The notes: generated from the letters alone by a model not told the origin. 64,000 bases of DNA from Microtetraspora malaysiensis (GCF_001528665.1 NZ_BBYJ01000011.1:206425-270424); one strand, 5' to 3'. Positions 42,995 through 51,780 are shown, counted from the stretch's first letter. Numbers and translations: made by a program.

Positions 42995-43444
42995 TCAGGG
43001 AAGGATCTCCAGCCGAACGTCCAGTCCGTCGTAGAGGAAGGGGGTCGTGGTGAGGATCCGCCATCCGCGCCGGGCGGCGTAGACGGCGGCGTGCGCGGCC
43101 ACGAGGACCTCCGACAGCCCCTCCTCGCCGGATCCCGGCCGGTTGCGGTGCAGGTTGACGCGGATCGCGGTCGTGATCGGGGCGGCGGCGGCCGCGTCGT
43201 CGGGGGAGAGCGCGCCGACCACGACCACCGACATGCGCAGGAAGCGCTCCAGCCGGGGAGCGGCGGGGCCGAGGGAGAGGACCTGGACGGCGAGCGGCGG
43301 GACGAGCAGGGTGACGCCGTACGCCGAGGACTGCCGCACGACCTCCCTGCCGTACATGCTTTTGCCCTCGATCAGGTGGACGAGGGCGTCGAGGTCGAGC
43401 ACGTGGCCGGTGACGTGCCCGGCCGGGGGGATCGCCTCGGTCAC
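42995..43444 (-). CDS. PIN-domain-like toxin of a type II toxin-antitoxin pair
   Basis: A 149-residue protein with PIN-like layout: first acidic site in HVLDLDALVHLIEGKSMYGR, a middle helical part, and LSEVLVAAHAAVYAARRGWRILTTTP near the end, where PIN nucleases carry the later acidic residues and the strand after them. Not all four PIN acidic residues can be fixed by eye, so activity as an RNase is inferred. GTG 43444 overlaps the antitoxin stop codon (GTGA), which is standard for such pairs. Confidence 0.78.
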   Translation of the reverse strand: MTEAIPPAGHVTGHVLDLDALVHLIEGKSMYGREVVRQSSAYGVTLLVPPLAVQVLSLGPAAPRLERFLRMSVVVVGALSPDDAAAAAPITTAIRVNLHRNRPGSGEEGLSEVLVAAHAAVYAARRGWRILTTTPFLYDGLDVRLEILP

Positions 43445-43674
43445 GCCGCGTCTGCCTCGGCGTCTCCGGTGAGGAGGCGGGCCGCGCGGGCGCGCTCCTC
43501 GTCGGTGATGCCGTCCTGCCAGCCGGCGCCCCACAGGTCGTCCATGATCGCGAGATCCTGCTCGACGCGGCGGCGCTGGCGCAGGGCGTCCGCGATGTAC
43601 GCGGAGGCGTTGCCGGACGCCTGCGCTTCCGCGGCCAGATCGTCGGGCAGCGAGATCGTGATCTTCTTGGTCAT
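43441..43674 (-). CDS. Ribbon-helix-helix antitoxin
   Basis: A 77-residue protein that starts with the ribbon strand KKITISLPDDLAAEAQ and helix ASAYIADALRQRRRVEQD, the RHH (CopG/Arc) fold that binds the promoter as dimer. The acidic C-terminus would wrap the toxin. It is the first gene of the pair and overlaps the toxin by four bases. The target is probably its own promoter between 43675 and 43860. Confidence 0.8.
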   Translation of the reverse strand: MTKKITISLPDDLAAEAQASGNASAYIADALRQRRRVEQDLAIMDDLWGAGWQDGITDEERARAARLLTGDAEADAA

Positions 43675-43860
43675 ACCCGGGAGCTTACCGAGTCATACCC
43701 TTCCGGTCCATCGATACGCGGGTTTCGGGACCGGGCGCGCCGACGTCAGCGGGCCACGGCGGCCGGGGCGTGGACCTGCGCGGCCGCGTATGGACGCGGG
43801 GTCCTCGCGAGCGGGGCCCGTCTGACGATGGGGCGGGAGAGCCGCCGCTAGACTCCCCGG

Positions 43861-44322
43861 ATGGTGGACGAGACGGCCGACGCAGCCGCCCCCTCACGGC
43901 TGATGAACACGCCGAGCTGGCTGATAACGCAGACCGCGACCCATGCCCATCGCATGGTCTCCGAGGGGCTCGCCACGGCGGAGGTGCGCACCTACCATTA
44001 CCGGCTGCTCGCGGCACTGGAGGAGTTCGGCCCGGCCAGCCAGGCGGTGCTCGGCCGCCGGTGCGGCGTCGACCGCAGCGACATGGTCTCGATGATCAAC
44101 GAGCTGGCGGACCGGAGGCTGCTCGAACGCGCCCCCGATCCCAGCGACCGGCGCAGGAACATCATCACGATCACCGCGGCCGGGTTGCGGCAGCTCCGGC
44201 GGCTCGACGGCGTGCTGGCGGAGGTGCAGGACGTGCTGCTCGCCCCCCTTTCCGCCGAGGAGCGGGGCCAGCTCGCCGGGCTGCTCGCCCGGGTCGTGCG
44301 CCACCACCAGCGCGACCAGTGA
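43861..44322 (+). CDS. MarR family transcriptional regulator
   Basis: A 153-residue MarR regulator: PASQAVLGRRCGVDRSDMVS recognition helix, MINELADRRLLERAPDPSDR leading into the wing RRNIITITAAG. ATG 43861 follows a weak site. It stands alone between the divergent toxin-antitoxin pair and the convergent leuA, so its target is not apparent locally. An isolated MarR gene often controls itself or a distant efflux gene. Confidence 0.92.
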   Translation: MVDETADAAAPSRLMNTPSWLITQTATHAHRMVSEGLATAEVRTYHYRLLAALEEFGPASQAVLGRRCGVDRSDMVSMINELADRRLLERAPDPSDRRRNIITITAAGLRQLRRLDGVLAEVQDVLLAPLSAEERGQLAGLLARVVRHHQRDQ

Positions 44323-44352
44323 CCGCCGGCAAGCCGGGCGGCGGGGGCCGGC

Positions 44353-46227
44353 TCAGCGGGCGCGGTTGACGGCGGCCAGCACCGCCCGCACCGACGCGGT
44401 CAGGACGGAGGTGTCCCGCCCGGCTCCCCAGCGTGTGACGCCGCCGGTCCGGCACTCCACGTACGCGACGGCCGGGCTGTCCGGTCCCGTCCCCGTCGCG
44501 TGTTCGGCGTACTGGAGGATGTCGATCGCGACGCCGGCGGACGCGAGCGCGTCGGCGAGGGCGGACAGGGGGCCGTTGCCGGCGCCGCGCAGCTCGCTCT
44601 CGCGTCCGTCGGCGACCAGCGTGCCGGTGAACTCGTGCCGGCCCGGTGCGGTCTCGGCCGTGGCCCAGGACGCGAGTGCCAGCCGGCCGTCCTCGCCCGG
44701 GGCGAGATAGGTGGTGTGGAAGATCTCCCACAGGTCCTTGGCGGTGACCTCGTGGCCGCCGTCGTCGGTCGCGCGCTGCACCACCGCGGAGAAGTCGATC
44801 TGCAGGCGGCGCGGCAGGTCCAGCCCGTGGTGGGTCTGCAGCAGGTACGCGATGCCGCCCTTGCCCGACTGGCTGTTGACCCGGATGACCGCCTGGTAGT
44901 CGCGGCCCACGTCGGCCGGGTCGATCGGCAGGTACGGCACCTCCCACGGGGCCCGCGCGGCGGGCACGCCCAGTTCGGCGGCGCGCCGTTCATGGTGGGC
45001 CAGGCCCTTCTTGATGGCGTCCTGGTGCGTCCCGGAGAAGGCGGTGTAGACCAGGTCGCCCGCGTACGGGTGCCGGTCGGGGACCGGGAGCCGGTTGCAG
45101 TGCTCGACGGTCCGCCTGATCTCGTCGATGTCGCCGAAGTCGAGCATCGGGTCCACCCCCTGGGAGTGGAGGTTGAGGGCGAGGGTGACCAGGTCGACGT
45201 TGCCGGTACGCTCGCCGTTGCCGAAAAGGCAGCCCTCGACGCGCTGGGCCCCGGCGAGCAGGGCGAGCTCGGCACAGGCGACGCCGGTGCCTCGGTCGTT
45301 GTGCGGGTGGACCGAGAGGATCACCGAGCCGCGCCGGTCCAGGTGGCGGTGCATGTACTCGATCTGGTCGGCGTAGACGTTCGGGGTGGCGATCTCGACG
45401 GTGGCGGGCAGGTTGTGGATCACCGGCCGGTCGGGGGAGGCGTCCCACAGGGCGGTCAGCCCGTTGCAGACCTCCAGAACGTAGTCCGGCTCGGTGAGGT
45501 TGAAGACCTCGGGGGAGAACTCGAACCGCACCGGCGGCCCGGGACGGGCGTCGGCGAGCCGCGCCATCAGCTCGGCGGCGCGGTGGATGAGGGCGCGCAG
45601 GTCGGCGCGGTCATGTCCGAGGACGACGTCGCGCCAGGTGGGGGCGGTCGCGGTGTACAGGTGGACGACCACGCGCGGCAGGCCCTCGATGGAGGCGAAG
45701 GTCTGCTCGATCAGTTCCGCGCGGGCGGCGGTGAAGACCACGATGGTCACGTCGGCGGGTACGGAGTCCGACTCGGCCAGGTGCCGGACGAAGTCGTAGT
45801 CCGTGCGACTGGCCGACGGGTAGCCGACCTCGATCTCCTTGAAGCCCATGGCGAGCATCAGGTCGAACATCCTCCGCTTGCGCGCGGGGTCCATCGGCTC
45901 GGCCAGTGCCTGGTTGCCGTCGCGCAGGTCGACCGGCACCCACAGCGGGGCCCGGTCGAGGCGCCGGGACGGCCAGCGGCGGTCGTCTTCCAGCGCGACG
46001 TGGACGCGTTCGTGTGCCGGCCGGTAGCGGTGGTACGGCATCGCGCCGGCACGCTGCGGGTTCCAGGCCGGTGCGCCGGCGGGGATGGGGCCGTCCGGGG
46101 TGCGCAGCGTGGGGAACGCCCGGACGGCGGCAGAGCCGCCGGCGGGGGAACTGGGAAAGGAACTGGTGGGGAATCGGTCATCGCGGATGGTCTCCTCGCT
46201 GGTGGCGGGGTCGGTATTGACCGGCAC
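44353..46227 (-). CDS. leuA: 2-isopropylmalate synthase
   Basis: First enzyme of leucine synthesis, condensing acetyl-CoA with 2-oxoisovalerate. The catalytic barrel has [17 protein letters not shown] with metal-binding Asp, [38 protein letters not shown] with metal His, and [19 protein letters not shown]. The C-terminal regulatory domain (from about 470) holds the leucine feedback site. It is the long M. tuberculosis-like form, with [18 protein letters not shown] before the barrel. The start is uncertain: GTG 46227 is used here, GTG 46293 would overlap a leucine-rich leader frame, and the best Shine-Dalgarno plus ATG (46181) is in another frame. Confidence 0.92.
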   Translation of the reverse strand: MPVNTDPATSEETIRDDRFPTSSFPSSPAGGSAAVRAFPTLRTPDGPIPAGAPAWNPQRAGAMPYHRYRPAHERVHVALEDDRRWPSRRLDRAPLWVPVDLRDGNQALAEPMDPARKRRMFDLMLAMGFKEIEVGYPSASRTDYDFVRHLAESDSVPADVTIVVFTAARAELIEQTFASIEGLPRVVVHLYTATAPTWRDVVLGHDRADLRALIHRAAELMARLADARPGPPVRFEFSPEVFNLTEPDYVLEVCNGLTALWDASPDRPVIHNLPATVEIATPNVYADQIEYMHRHLDRRGSVILSVHPHNDRGTGVACAELALLAGAQRVEGCLFGNGERTGNVDLVTLALNLHSQGVDPMLDFGDIDEIRRTVEHCNRLPVPDRHPYAGDLVYTAFSGTHQDAIKKGLAHHERRAAELGVPAARAPWEVPYLPIDPADVGRDYQAVIRVNSQSGKGGIAYLLQTHHGLDLPRRLQIDFSAVVQRATDDGGHEVTAKDLWEIFHTTYLAPGEDGRLALASWATAETAPGRHEFTGTLVADGRESELRGAGNGPLSALADALASAGVAIDILQYAEHATGTGPDSPAVAYVECRTGGVTRWGAGRDTSVLTASVRAVLAAVNRAR

Positions 46228-46255
46228 GAGCGGGCGCCGCGGCGGGGTGCCGGTC
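46219..46255 (-). promoter_or_regulatory. Hairpin after the leucine leader, covering the leuA start region
   Basis: On the minus strand GACCGGCAC and GTGCCGGTC are exact inverted copies of nine bases around a 19-base GC-rich loop. The hairpin begins four bases after the leader stop codon, and its 3' arm contains the candidate leuA start GTG. It could mask initiation or help termination. Confidence 0.5.
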
Positions 46256-46258
46256 GCG

Positions 46259-46303
46259 TCAGGCCCCGCCGCGGCAGCCGAGAAGGAGGCCACGCAGCGT
46301 CAT
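46259..46303 (-). CDS. Leucine-containing leader peptide before leuA
   Basis: A 14-residue frame, [14 protein letters not shown], runs from ATG 46303 to TGA 46259 just upstream of leuA. Four of 14 residues are leucine, three of them in a row, in a position where actinobacteria carry a leuL-type attenuation peptide. No Shine-Dalgarno is seen, so the mRNA may begin at or near its ATG. It is followed at once by an inverted repeat. Ribosome stalling at leucine codons when leucine is scarce would then favour leuA expression. This is a prediction from position and composition. Confidence 0.5.
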   Translation of the reverse strand: MTLRGLLLGCRGGA

Positions 46304-46331
46304 GGCGAGTACACTAACCACACCACAGGTC

Positions 46332-46346
46332 CTCAGACAAGCTGAG
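46332..46346. promoter_or_regulatory. Inverted repeat between leuA leader and GntR gene
   Basis: CTCAG-N5-CTGAG lies 12 bp before the GntR start codon in the 55-bp divergent spacer, an apt place for autoregulation by the GntR protein. FadR-type operators usually read TGGT-N-ACCA, so the match to the family is not strong. Confidence 0.4.
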
Positions 46347-46358
46347 AGGTGAACACGG

Positions 46359-47048
46359 ATGGCGCTCGGGACGCTGCGCCCCAGCCCGCTGGTCGACCAG
46401 GCCACCCAGCACCTGCGCGAGCAGATCACCGGCGGGCACTGGCCGGTCGGCACCCGGCTCCCCGGGGAGAACGCCCTGGCCAAGACGCTGGGCGTCGGCC
46501 GGTCCACGGTCCGGGAGGCGCTGCGGGCGCTCGCCGGGGCCGGGCTCGTCCAGGCGCGCCAGGGGTCGGGCGTCTTCGTCATCGCGACCGAGCCCGCCGA
46601 GGACTGGCCCGCCCGGCTGCGCCGCTCCGCGATCGGTGACGTCTACGAGGTGCGGATGATGGTCGAGGTGCAGGCCGCCCGCCTCGCCGCGGTCCGCCGC
46701 ACCGACGCCGACGTCGCGGCGCTGGCCGCCGCGCTCGACGCGCGCCGGGCCGCCGCGAGCGGGGACGACGCGGCCTTCGTCGACGCCGACATCGCCTTGC
46801 ACGCCGCCGTTGTCGCAGCGGCGGGCAACCCCGTGCTCGTGGACCTGTTCGCGGAGTTCGTCCCCGCGCTGCGGCAGGGGCTCATCGATCTGGTGCGGCT
46901 GCTTGGCCTGCGCGACGACGACCCCGACCACGGCGACGCGGCCCATGCCGCCCTGGTGGACGCCGTCACGCGCGGCGACGCCGACGCGGCCGGCGCGGTG
47001 CTGGAGGCCGAGCTGCGGCAGACCCTCGCGCACCTGCACCGCACCTGA
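46359..47048 (+). CDS. FadR-type GntR transcriptional regulator
   Basis: A 229-residue regulator with N-terminal GntR winged helix: QATQHLREQITGGHWPVGTR, LPGENALAKTLGVGRSTVRE and GLVQARQGSGVFVIA. The FCD ligand-binding domain (about 85-225) has DVYEVRMMVEVQAARLAA, then DADIALHAAVVAAAGN and HAALVDAVTRGDADAAGAVL, including the metal-binding Asp and His residues. ATG 46359 has GAGAGGTGAAC upstream. FCD proteins sense small organic acids; divergence from leuA hints at a link with leucine or 2-oxoacids, but that is inference. Confidence 0.93.
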   Translation: MALGTLRPSPLVDQATQHLREQITGGHWPVGTRLPGENALAKTLGVGRSTVREALRALAGAGLVQARQGSGVFVIATEPAEDWPARLRRSAIGDVYEVRMMVEVQAARLAAVRRTDADVAALAAALDARRAAASGDDAAFVDADIALHAAVVAAAGNPVLVDLFAEFVPALRQGLIDLVRLLGLRDDDPDHGDAAHAALVDAVTRGDADAAGAVLEAELRQTLAHLHRT

Positions 47049-47080
47049 GCCCGCCGTACGAAGCCAGTGCCGCGAGCGGG

Positions 47081-47974
47081 TCACTTCAGGCGCAGGGTGG
47101 CGACGGCCGCGCGGTGGTCGCTGCCGGCGGCCTCCTCCACGCCCGCGCTGGTCGCGGTGAGCCCGCGGTAGAGGATGTGGTCGGGCCGGGTGATCGGGAA
47201 CGACGACGGCCAGGTGAACCCGAAGCCGCCGCCCGCCTCCTGCTGGGCGTCGAGCAGCGGGGGCACCAGGTCAGAGCGCTTGCGGTCGGTGGTGGCGGTG
47301 TTGAGGTCGCCGAGGAGCAGCAGGTGCTCGCTCGGGTCACGGTCGATGAGGCGGCGGGCGTGGTCGAGGGTGTCGTCGCGCTTGGCCGTCGCCCCGGGGC
47401 GCGCCGAGGCCAGGTGCATGACGTAGACGGTCAGTTTGCCCTTCGGCGTCTTGACCACGGCGCGCAGCGCGCGGGTCCACGCCAGGCCGATGTCCACCCG
47501 GCGCTGCTCCACGATCGGGTGCCGGCTCCACAGCCCGATGGTGCTGACCTGCGCCTTGTACGGAAAGATCTGGTCGAGCTCCCTGGCCGCCGGCCCGCCC
47601 GGGGTCAGCTCCTGCGCCGCGAACAGGTCGCGGTCCTTGGCCACCGCGCGTACGGCCCGCCCCGAGTTGTTGTTGACCACGCCGACGTTGAGCGTGGCGA
47701 CGAACAGGTCGCTCGGGCCGCCGGGCGCGGTGCGCAGCAGGTCGGGGCCGAACATGACGGCCCACACCAGCCCCGGGAGCAGCAGCACGGCCAGGGCCGC
47801 CTTGCCGGAACGGCTGACGAGCGCGCCGACGAGCAGGATGGGGACGCCGAGGCCCAGCCAGGGAAGGAGGCTCTCCAGCACGGGCGTGAACCCGTTCAGA
47901 TCCGGCAGGAGCCCGTGCCCCCCGAGAAGCAGGGCAAGCGCCCCCGCCATCACGATGATCACCCGCCGCAGCAC
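47081..47974 (-). CDS. Membrane-anchored endonuclease/exonuclease/phosphatase family protein
   Basis: A 297-residue protein. Three hydrophobic helices fill the first 90 residues (VIIVMAGALALLLGGHGLLP, LLPWLGLGVPILLVGALV, AALAVLLLPGLVWAVMFG). An EEP domain follows outside the cell: DLFVATLNVG, DLFAAQELTPGG, LLLLGDLNTATTDRKRS and GSDHRAAVATLRL, with Asp and His residues of the Mg-dependent catalytic site. GTG 47974 has AGGAGTGGC upstream, which decides the start. Substrates could be extracellular nucleic acid, phosphoinositides or phospholipids. It is convergent with the GntR gene. Confidence 0.9.
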   Translation of the reverse strand: MLRRVIIVMAGALALLLGGHGLLPDLNGFTPVLESLLPWLGLGVPILLVGALVSRSGKAALAVLLLPGLVWAVMFGPDLLRTAPGGPSDLFVATLNVGVVNNNSGRAVRAVAKDRDLFAAQELTPGGPAARELDQIFPYKAQVSTIGLWSRHPIVEQRRVDIGLAWTRALRAVVKTPKGKLTVYVMHLASARPGATAKRDDTLDHARRLIDRDPSEHLLLLGDLNTATTDRKRSDLVPPLLDAQQEAGGGFGFTWPSSFPITRPDHILYRGLTATSAGVEEAAGSDHRAAVATLRLK

Positions 47975-48328
47975 GCCACTCCTGTTCCGCCTCGCCCGAA
48001 GGCTCGGCTGCCCCGAGATGGGCCAGGCTAGTCGCCTTCGGCTGTACGCGCGGACACCCTCGCGGTCCGGCCGCCGCAGGTCGCCGGGGGAAAGCACCCT
48101 CTACCGGGGCGACCCCCGTGAATCATCCGGGTTCCTCGCGGCGCCGAGCCGTCAGGCGTGATGAGGGGGTGTCGGGCATGGCGGCCGTCCGGGAGGGGGA
48201 TGGCGGGCGGGCTTCGGAGGCTCCATTTCACGCGAAGATGGACGGTGAACGACAGGGAGGCGCTCGCGCCGAGATCGGCCGGGGCGCCCGCGCCGTCCCC
48301 GTCGGACGCCGAACGTGAGGAGTGAGGG

Positions 48329-49288
48329 GTGCGCGCTGCCCGGGTCCTGTCCCTGCTGCTGTTGCTGCAGACGCGGCGCGCGATGACGGCCGCCGAGCTG
48401 GCGGCGGAGCTGGAGGTGTCCGAACGCACCGTGCAGCGTGACGTCGCCGCGCTGACCGAGGCGGGCGTGCCCGTGTACGCCGAGCGGGGGCGGGGCGGGG
48501 GATACCGCCTGGTGGACGGCTACCGGACCCGGCTGACCGGGCTGGAGCGGGCCGAGGCGGAGGTGCTGCTCCTGGCCGGGCTGCCCGGCCCGCTGCACGA
48601 GATGGGGCTGGCCGGGCGGGCGCTCGCCGCCCGGCTCAAGGTGGCCGCCGCCCTCGGCGACGCCCCCGGCACCGTCGTCCAGCGGTTCCACCTGGACGCG
48701 CCCGCGTGGTTCAAGACCGCGCGCCCGCCCGCACTTCTCGGCGCCGTCGCGCGCGCGGTGTGGGAGGACCGCGTCCTGCGGGCGCGGCACGCGCGCGGCG
48801 GCGCCGTCCGCGAGCACACGGTGGAACCGTACGGGCTCGTCCTGAAGGCCGGGAACTGGTATCTCGTCGCCCGCGCGGACGACGGGCGGTTCCGCACCTA
48901 CCGGGTGGACCGCTTCGAGGCCGCGGAGGCGGGCGAGGAGCGCTTCGCCCGCGACGCGGACTTCGACCTCGCCGCCTTCTGGGAGGAGAAGTCCGCCGAG
49001 TTCGCCCGGTCGCTGCTGCGCGAGCACGTCACCGTACGGCTCAGCCGGCTGGGCGTGGCGCGCCTGCCCCGGGTGCTGGAACCCGTCGCGGCGTCGCAGG
49101 CGCTCGCCGCGACGGGTGAGCCGGACGATCGGGGCCTGGTCACGGTCCGGCTGCCGGTGGAGTCGCAGGAGGTCGCCTACGACCAGATCCTGCGGCTCGG
49201 GCCGGACGCCGAGGTGCTCGACCCGCCCGAACTGCGCGAGCGGATCGCCCAGGCGGCCCGCCGCACCGTCGACCTCTACCGGCCGTGA
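48329..49288 (+). CDS. WYL-domain transcriptional regulator (YafY-type)
   Basis: A 319-residue regulator. An HTH_11 winged helix fills residues 1-60 (MTAAELAAELEVSERTVQRD, then RGRGGGYRLVDGYRT). The WYL domain lies at about 135-215 (VEPYGLVLKAGNWYLVARA, FRTYRVDRFEAAEA), followed by the WCX extension to the end. GTG 48329 has GTGAGGAGTGAGG upstream. WYL proteins bind nucleic acids or small ligands through their barrel. It ends 28 bp from the convergent SDR gene; a link with that gene is possible but unproved. Confidence 0.92.
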   Translation: MRAARVLSLLLLLQTRRAMTAAELAAELEVSERTVQRDVAALTEAGVPVYAERGRGGGYRLVDGYRTRLTGLERAEAEVLLLAGLPGPLHEMGLAGRALAARLKVAAALGDAPGTVVQRFHLDAPAWFKTARPPALLGAVARAVWEDRVLRARHARGGAVREHTVEPYGLVLKAGNWYLVARADDGRFRTYRVDRFEAAEAGEERFARDADFDLAAFWEEKSAEFARSLLREHVTVRLSRLGVARLPRVLEPVAASQALAATGEPDDRGLVTVRLPVESQEVAYDQILRLGPDAEVLDPPELRERIAQAARRTVDLYRP

Positions 49289-49316
49289 CCACGGTGAGCG
49301 GGCCGAGGGCATCGGG

Positions 49317-50231
49317 TCAGCGGTAGCCGGTCGCGTCGGCGGGCTTGCCGGCGTCCTGGACCTCCGTGATGTACCGCCAGGCGTCCGGGCGGCTGCCGTC
49401 GAGGTCGGTGAAGCCGTACACCTGGGCCAGCCCGCCGCTGGAGAGCGACTGCCCGTTCCAGCGCGCGACGTCCGGATCGGAGGCCAGCGCCGCGACCGCG
49501 CGTCCCACGTACCGCGGCGTCTCGGAGATGCCGAAGTGCGGCTCCCGTTCGAGCGCGTCCCGCCAGTTCTCCTCGGTGACGCCGAAGTGGTCGAGCATGA
49601 TCTCCGAACGCATCCACCCGGGGGTGAGCGTCACGGCGGTCGCGCCGCGCGGGCCCAGCTCGTGGCCGAGCGCGAACCCCATGCGCAGCACGGCGGTCTT
49701 GGCGATGTCGTAGAAGAACGAGTTCCGGTAGGTGTTCCGGTTGTATTCGGCGGTGCCGTCGGTCATCTCCACCACCAGGCCGCCGGGCCGGCGCAGCAGT
49801 AGCGGCAGCGCGTGGTGGCTGGTGATCGCGTGGGTGTCGACGGCGAGCCGGAGCAGCCGCAATCCCTTGTCGAGGTCGTGTTCCCACACCGGGGTGCCCC
49901 ACTCGAACAGCAGCTCACCGCCCCAGATGTCGTTGACCAGGACGTCCAGCCGTCCCTGCTCGGCGTCGATCCGCTCCTCCAGCGCCCGGACCTCGTCCGG
50001 GACCAGGTGGTCGACGGGTACGGCGACGCCCCGGCCGCCGGCGGCGGTGACGAGGTCGGCGGTGTCCTCGATGGTCTCGGGGCGGTCGTACTCCGAGCGC
50101 CGCTCCCTGGTGGTGCGGCCGGTCACGTAGACGGTGGCCCCGGCCGCCCCGAGCTCGACCGCGATCCCCCGTCCCGCGCCCCGCGTCGCCCCCGCGACCA
50201 GGGCGACCTTGCCGGCCAGTGGTCCTGACAT
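49317..50231 (-). CDS. Short-chain dehydrogenase/reductase (SDR)
   Basis: A 304-residue oxidoreductase of the SDR family. NAD(P) binding motif GATRGAGRGIAVELGAAG replaces the standard TGxxxGxG; VYVTGRTTRERRSE contains an arginine after the second strand that favours NADP. The active site is YDIAK with Tyr and Lys, and LVNDIWGGELLFEWG replaces the usual NNAG. LTPGWMRSEIMLDHFGV and the C-terminal RRPDA-like part are as in the DHRS1-like group. ATG 50231 has AAAGGATGG upstream. The substrate is unknown. Confidence 0.93.
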   Translation of the reverse strand: MSGPLAGKVALVAGATRGAGRGIAVELGAAGATVYVTGRTTRERRSEYDRPETIEDTADLVTAAGGRGVAVPVDHLVPDEVRALEERIDAEQGRLDVLVNDIWGGELLFEWGTPVWEHDLDKGLRLLRLAVDTHAITSHHALPLLLRRPGGLVVEMTDGTAEYNRNTYRNSFFYDIAKTAVLRMGFALGHELGPRGATAVTLTPGWMRSEIMLDHFGVTEENWRDALEREPHFGISETPRYVGRAVAALASDPDVARWNGQSLSSGGLAQVYGFTDLDGSRPDAWRYITEVQDAGKPADATGYR

Positions 50232-50250
50232 GGGTGTCCATCCTTTCGTC

Positions 50251-50286
50251 CGTGCTTCATTCCGTGCTTCATTCCGCGCTTCATTC
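50251..50286. repeat. 12-bp tandem repeats upstream of SDR gene
   Basis: CGTGCTTCATTC at 50251-50262 is repeated exactly at 50263-50274 and with one change at 50275-50286; a weaker fourth unit extends to 50298. It lies 20 bp before the SDR start, in the leader or promoter, where changes in copy number could affect expression. Confidence 0.8.
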
Positions 50287-50439
50287 CGCGCTGTCTTCTG
50301 TGTCCGGTCACGCATGATGTCGCGGATACCCGACACCTTCTGTCGTCTTTTCGTCACCTTTTCTCGATGAGATCGGGAGGCGTCAGATCCCCGGGAAATC
50401 CGGTTGCCGGACGTGGGGCGCGGCTGGTGGGGTGTGCGG

Positions 50440-51219
50440 ATGAATCGAGACATGGTGCTGGCGCTGTTCGACCGCCAGATGAGACAGGACGCCCGGCCCG
50501 ACAACGCCGGAGCGCTGATCGAGCGGGCCGACGGGGTGGTCCGGCAGGTCGGCTCCGGCGAGGACTGGAACGGCGTGCTCTGGTCGGACCTGGACGAGGC
50601 TGGCGCCGACGCCGCGATCGCCGCCCAGGTGCGCCGTTTCACCGCCGCCGGGCGCGAGTTCGAGTGGAAGCTGTACGCGCACGACCGGCCGGTCGACCTT
50701 CCCGCGCGGCTGCGCGCGGCCGGGTTCGCGCCCGAGCCGGAGGAGACCGTGATGGTGGCCGAGGTCACCGACGTGTCAACCGCCGTCGATCTCCCGGACG
50801 GCATCCGCCTGCGGCCGGTCACCGACGCCGCCTCGGCGAAGCTGATGGCCGAGGTCCACCGGTCGGCCTTCGGCGAGGACCGGCCCGAGATCATCGCCGG
50901 CTTCCTCGCCCGGTTCGCCGAAGCTCCCGAGACGGCCGCCGCCGTCGTCGCCATGGCCGGAGACGTGCCGGTCAGCGCGGCGCGCATGGAGATCTACCCC
51001 GGCACGGACTTCGCCGGCCTCTGGAGCGGCGGCACCGTGCCGGAGTGGCGCGGCCGCGGCCTCTACCGGGCCCTGGTCGCCTTCCGCGCCCGGCTCGCGG
51101 CCGAGCGCGGCTGCCGCTACCTCCAGGTGGACGCGTCCGACCAGAGCCGGCCGATCCTGCTGCGGCTCGGCTTCGTGCCGCTGACCACCACCACGCCGTA
51201 CGTGTACCGGCCCCGGTAG
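50440..51219 (+). CDS. GNAT family N-acetyltransferase (two-domain)
   Basis: A 259-residue protein. The first 120 residues form a degenerate GNAT-like half (DEAGADAAIAAQVRRFTAAG, KLYAHDRPVDLPARLRAAGF). The C-terminal half is a working GNAT domain: LWSGGTVPEWRGRGLYRALV carries the acetyl-CoA pyrophosphate loop RGRGLY, and LQVDASDQSRPILLRLGFVP closes it. ATG 50440 is chosen; an open frame 12 codons longer lacks a site. The acceptor substrate is unknown. It is convergent with the SnoaL gene, and 200 bp from the divergent SDR gene. Confidence 0.86.
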   Translation: MNRDMVLALFDRQMRQDARPDNAGALIERADGVVRQVGSGEDWNGVLWSDLDEAGADAAIAAQVRRFTAAGREFEWKLYAHDRPVDLPARLRAAGFAPEPEETVMVAEVTDVSTAVDLPDGIRLRPVTDAASAKLMAEVHRSAFGEDRPEIIAGFLARFAEAPETAAAVVAMAGDVPVSAARMEIYPGTDFAGLWSGGTVPEWRGRGLYRALVAFRARLAAERGCRYLQVDASDQSRPILLRLGFVPLTTTTPYVYRPR

Positions 51220-51236
51220 GTCAGCGGGCCGGTCGG

Positions 51237-51692
51237 CTAGGGGAGCGGCCCGCCGCCGTCGGACAGGGTGAGCCCAAGCTGGGTGAATATCTGCAACTGG
51301 TCGTAGTAGAGGCGCTCGGAGGCGATGAGGTCGTCCTCGATGGTGAAGAGCCAGCAGGAGCGGATGCTGACCCGCCGGCCCGTCGCCTGGAGCACGTCGC
51401 CGCCGAGGCCCAGGTAGGGGCCGCTGTGGGTGGCAGCGCCGAGCGCCTCGATCACGATGAGATCGCCGAACACCGCCTTTCCCATGACGGCCAGCTTCAC
51501 GCCGGGGAACCCCTGCCACATATGGGCGTGATAGGAGGCGATCTGCTCCCGGCCCTCGGCGACGATCTCGGGGGTCACCGCCACCGCCTGCGGGGTGTAG
51601 CAGCGTGTCACCGCGTCCAGGTCATGGGCGTTGATCGCCTCGAAGAGGCGGTCCGCGGCGTCCGGTCTGGCGGCGGTCTCCTGCTCACCCAC
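51237..51692 (-). CDS. SnoaL-like / NTF2-like domain protein
   Basis: A 151-residue cone-shaped alpha+beta barrel protein of the SnoaL/NTF2-like superfamily. It opens with ADRLFEAINAHDLDAVTRCY, then AEGREQIASYHAHMWQGFPG, and SIRSCWLFTIEDDLIASERL on the back strands. Members are polyketide cyclases, isomerases or dehydratases, as well as proteins without catalysis. ATG 51692 gives a full-length domain. It lies just downstream of, and 89 bp from, the TetR gene on the same strand and may be read through from it. Confidence 0.88.
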   Translation of the reverse strand: MGEQETAARPDAADRLFEAINAHDLDAVTRCYTPQAVAVTPEIVAEGREQIASYHAHMWQGFPGVKLAVMGKAVFGDLIVIEALGAATHSGPYLGLGGDVLQATGRRVSIRSCWLFTIEDDLIASERLYYDQLQIFTQLGLTLSDGGGPLP

Positions 51693-51780
51693 ACCTCCGA
51701 CGCTAGCGAGCCGGCGGTAAAACCCGGTCCAAGACCGGCCGATGTTTGGCGTGCCGGGCTGGACGGCCGCCCGACGACGG

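Noticed and set aside
44500..46317. 605-codon plus-strand frame opposite leuA
   Set aside because: Antisense to leuA, which has all catalytic motifs; no family features in the antisense product.
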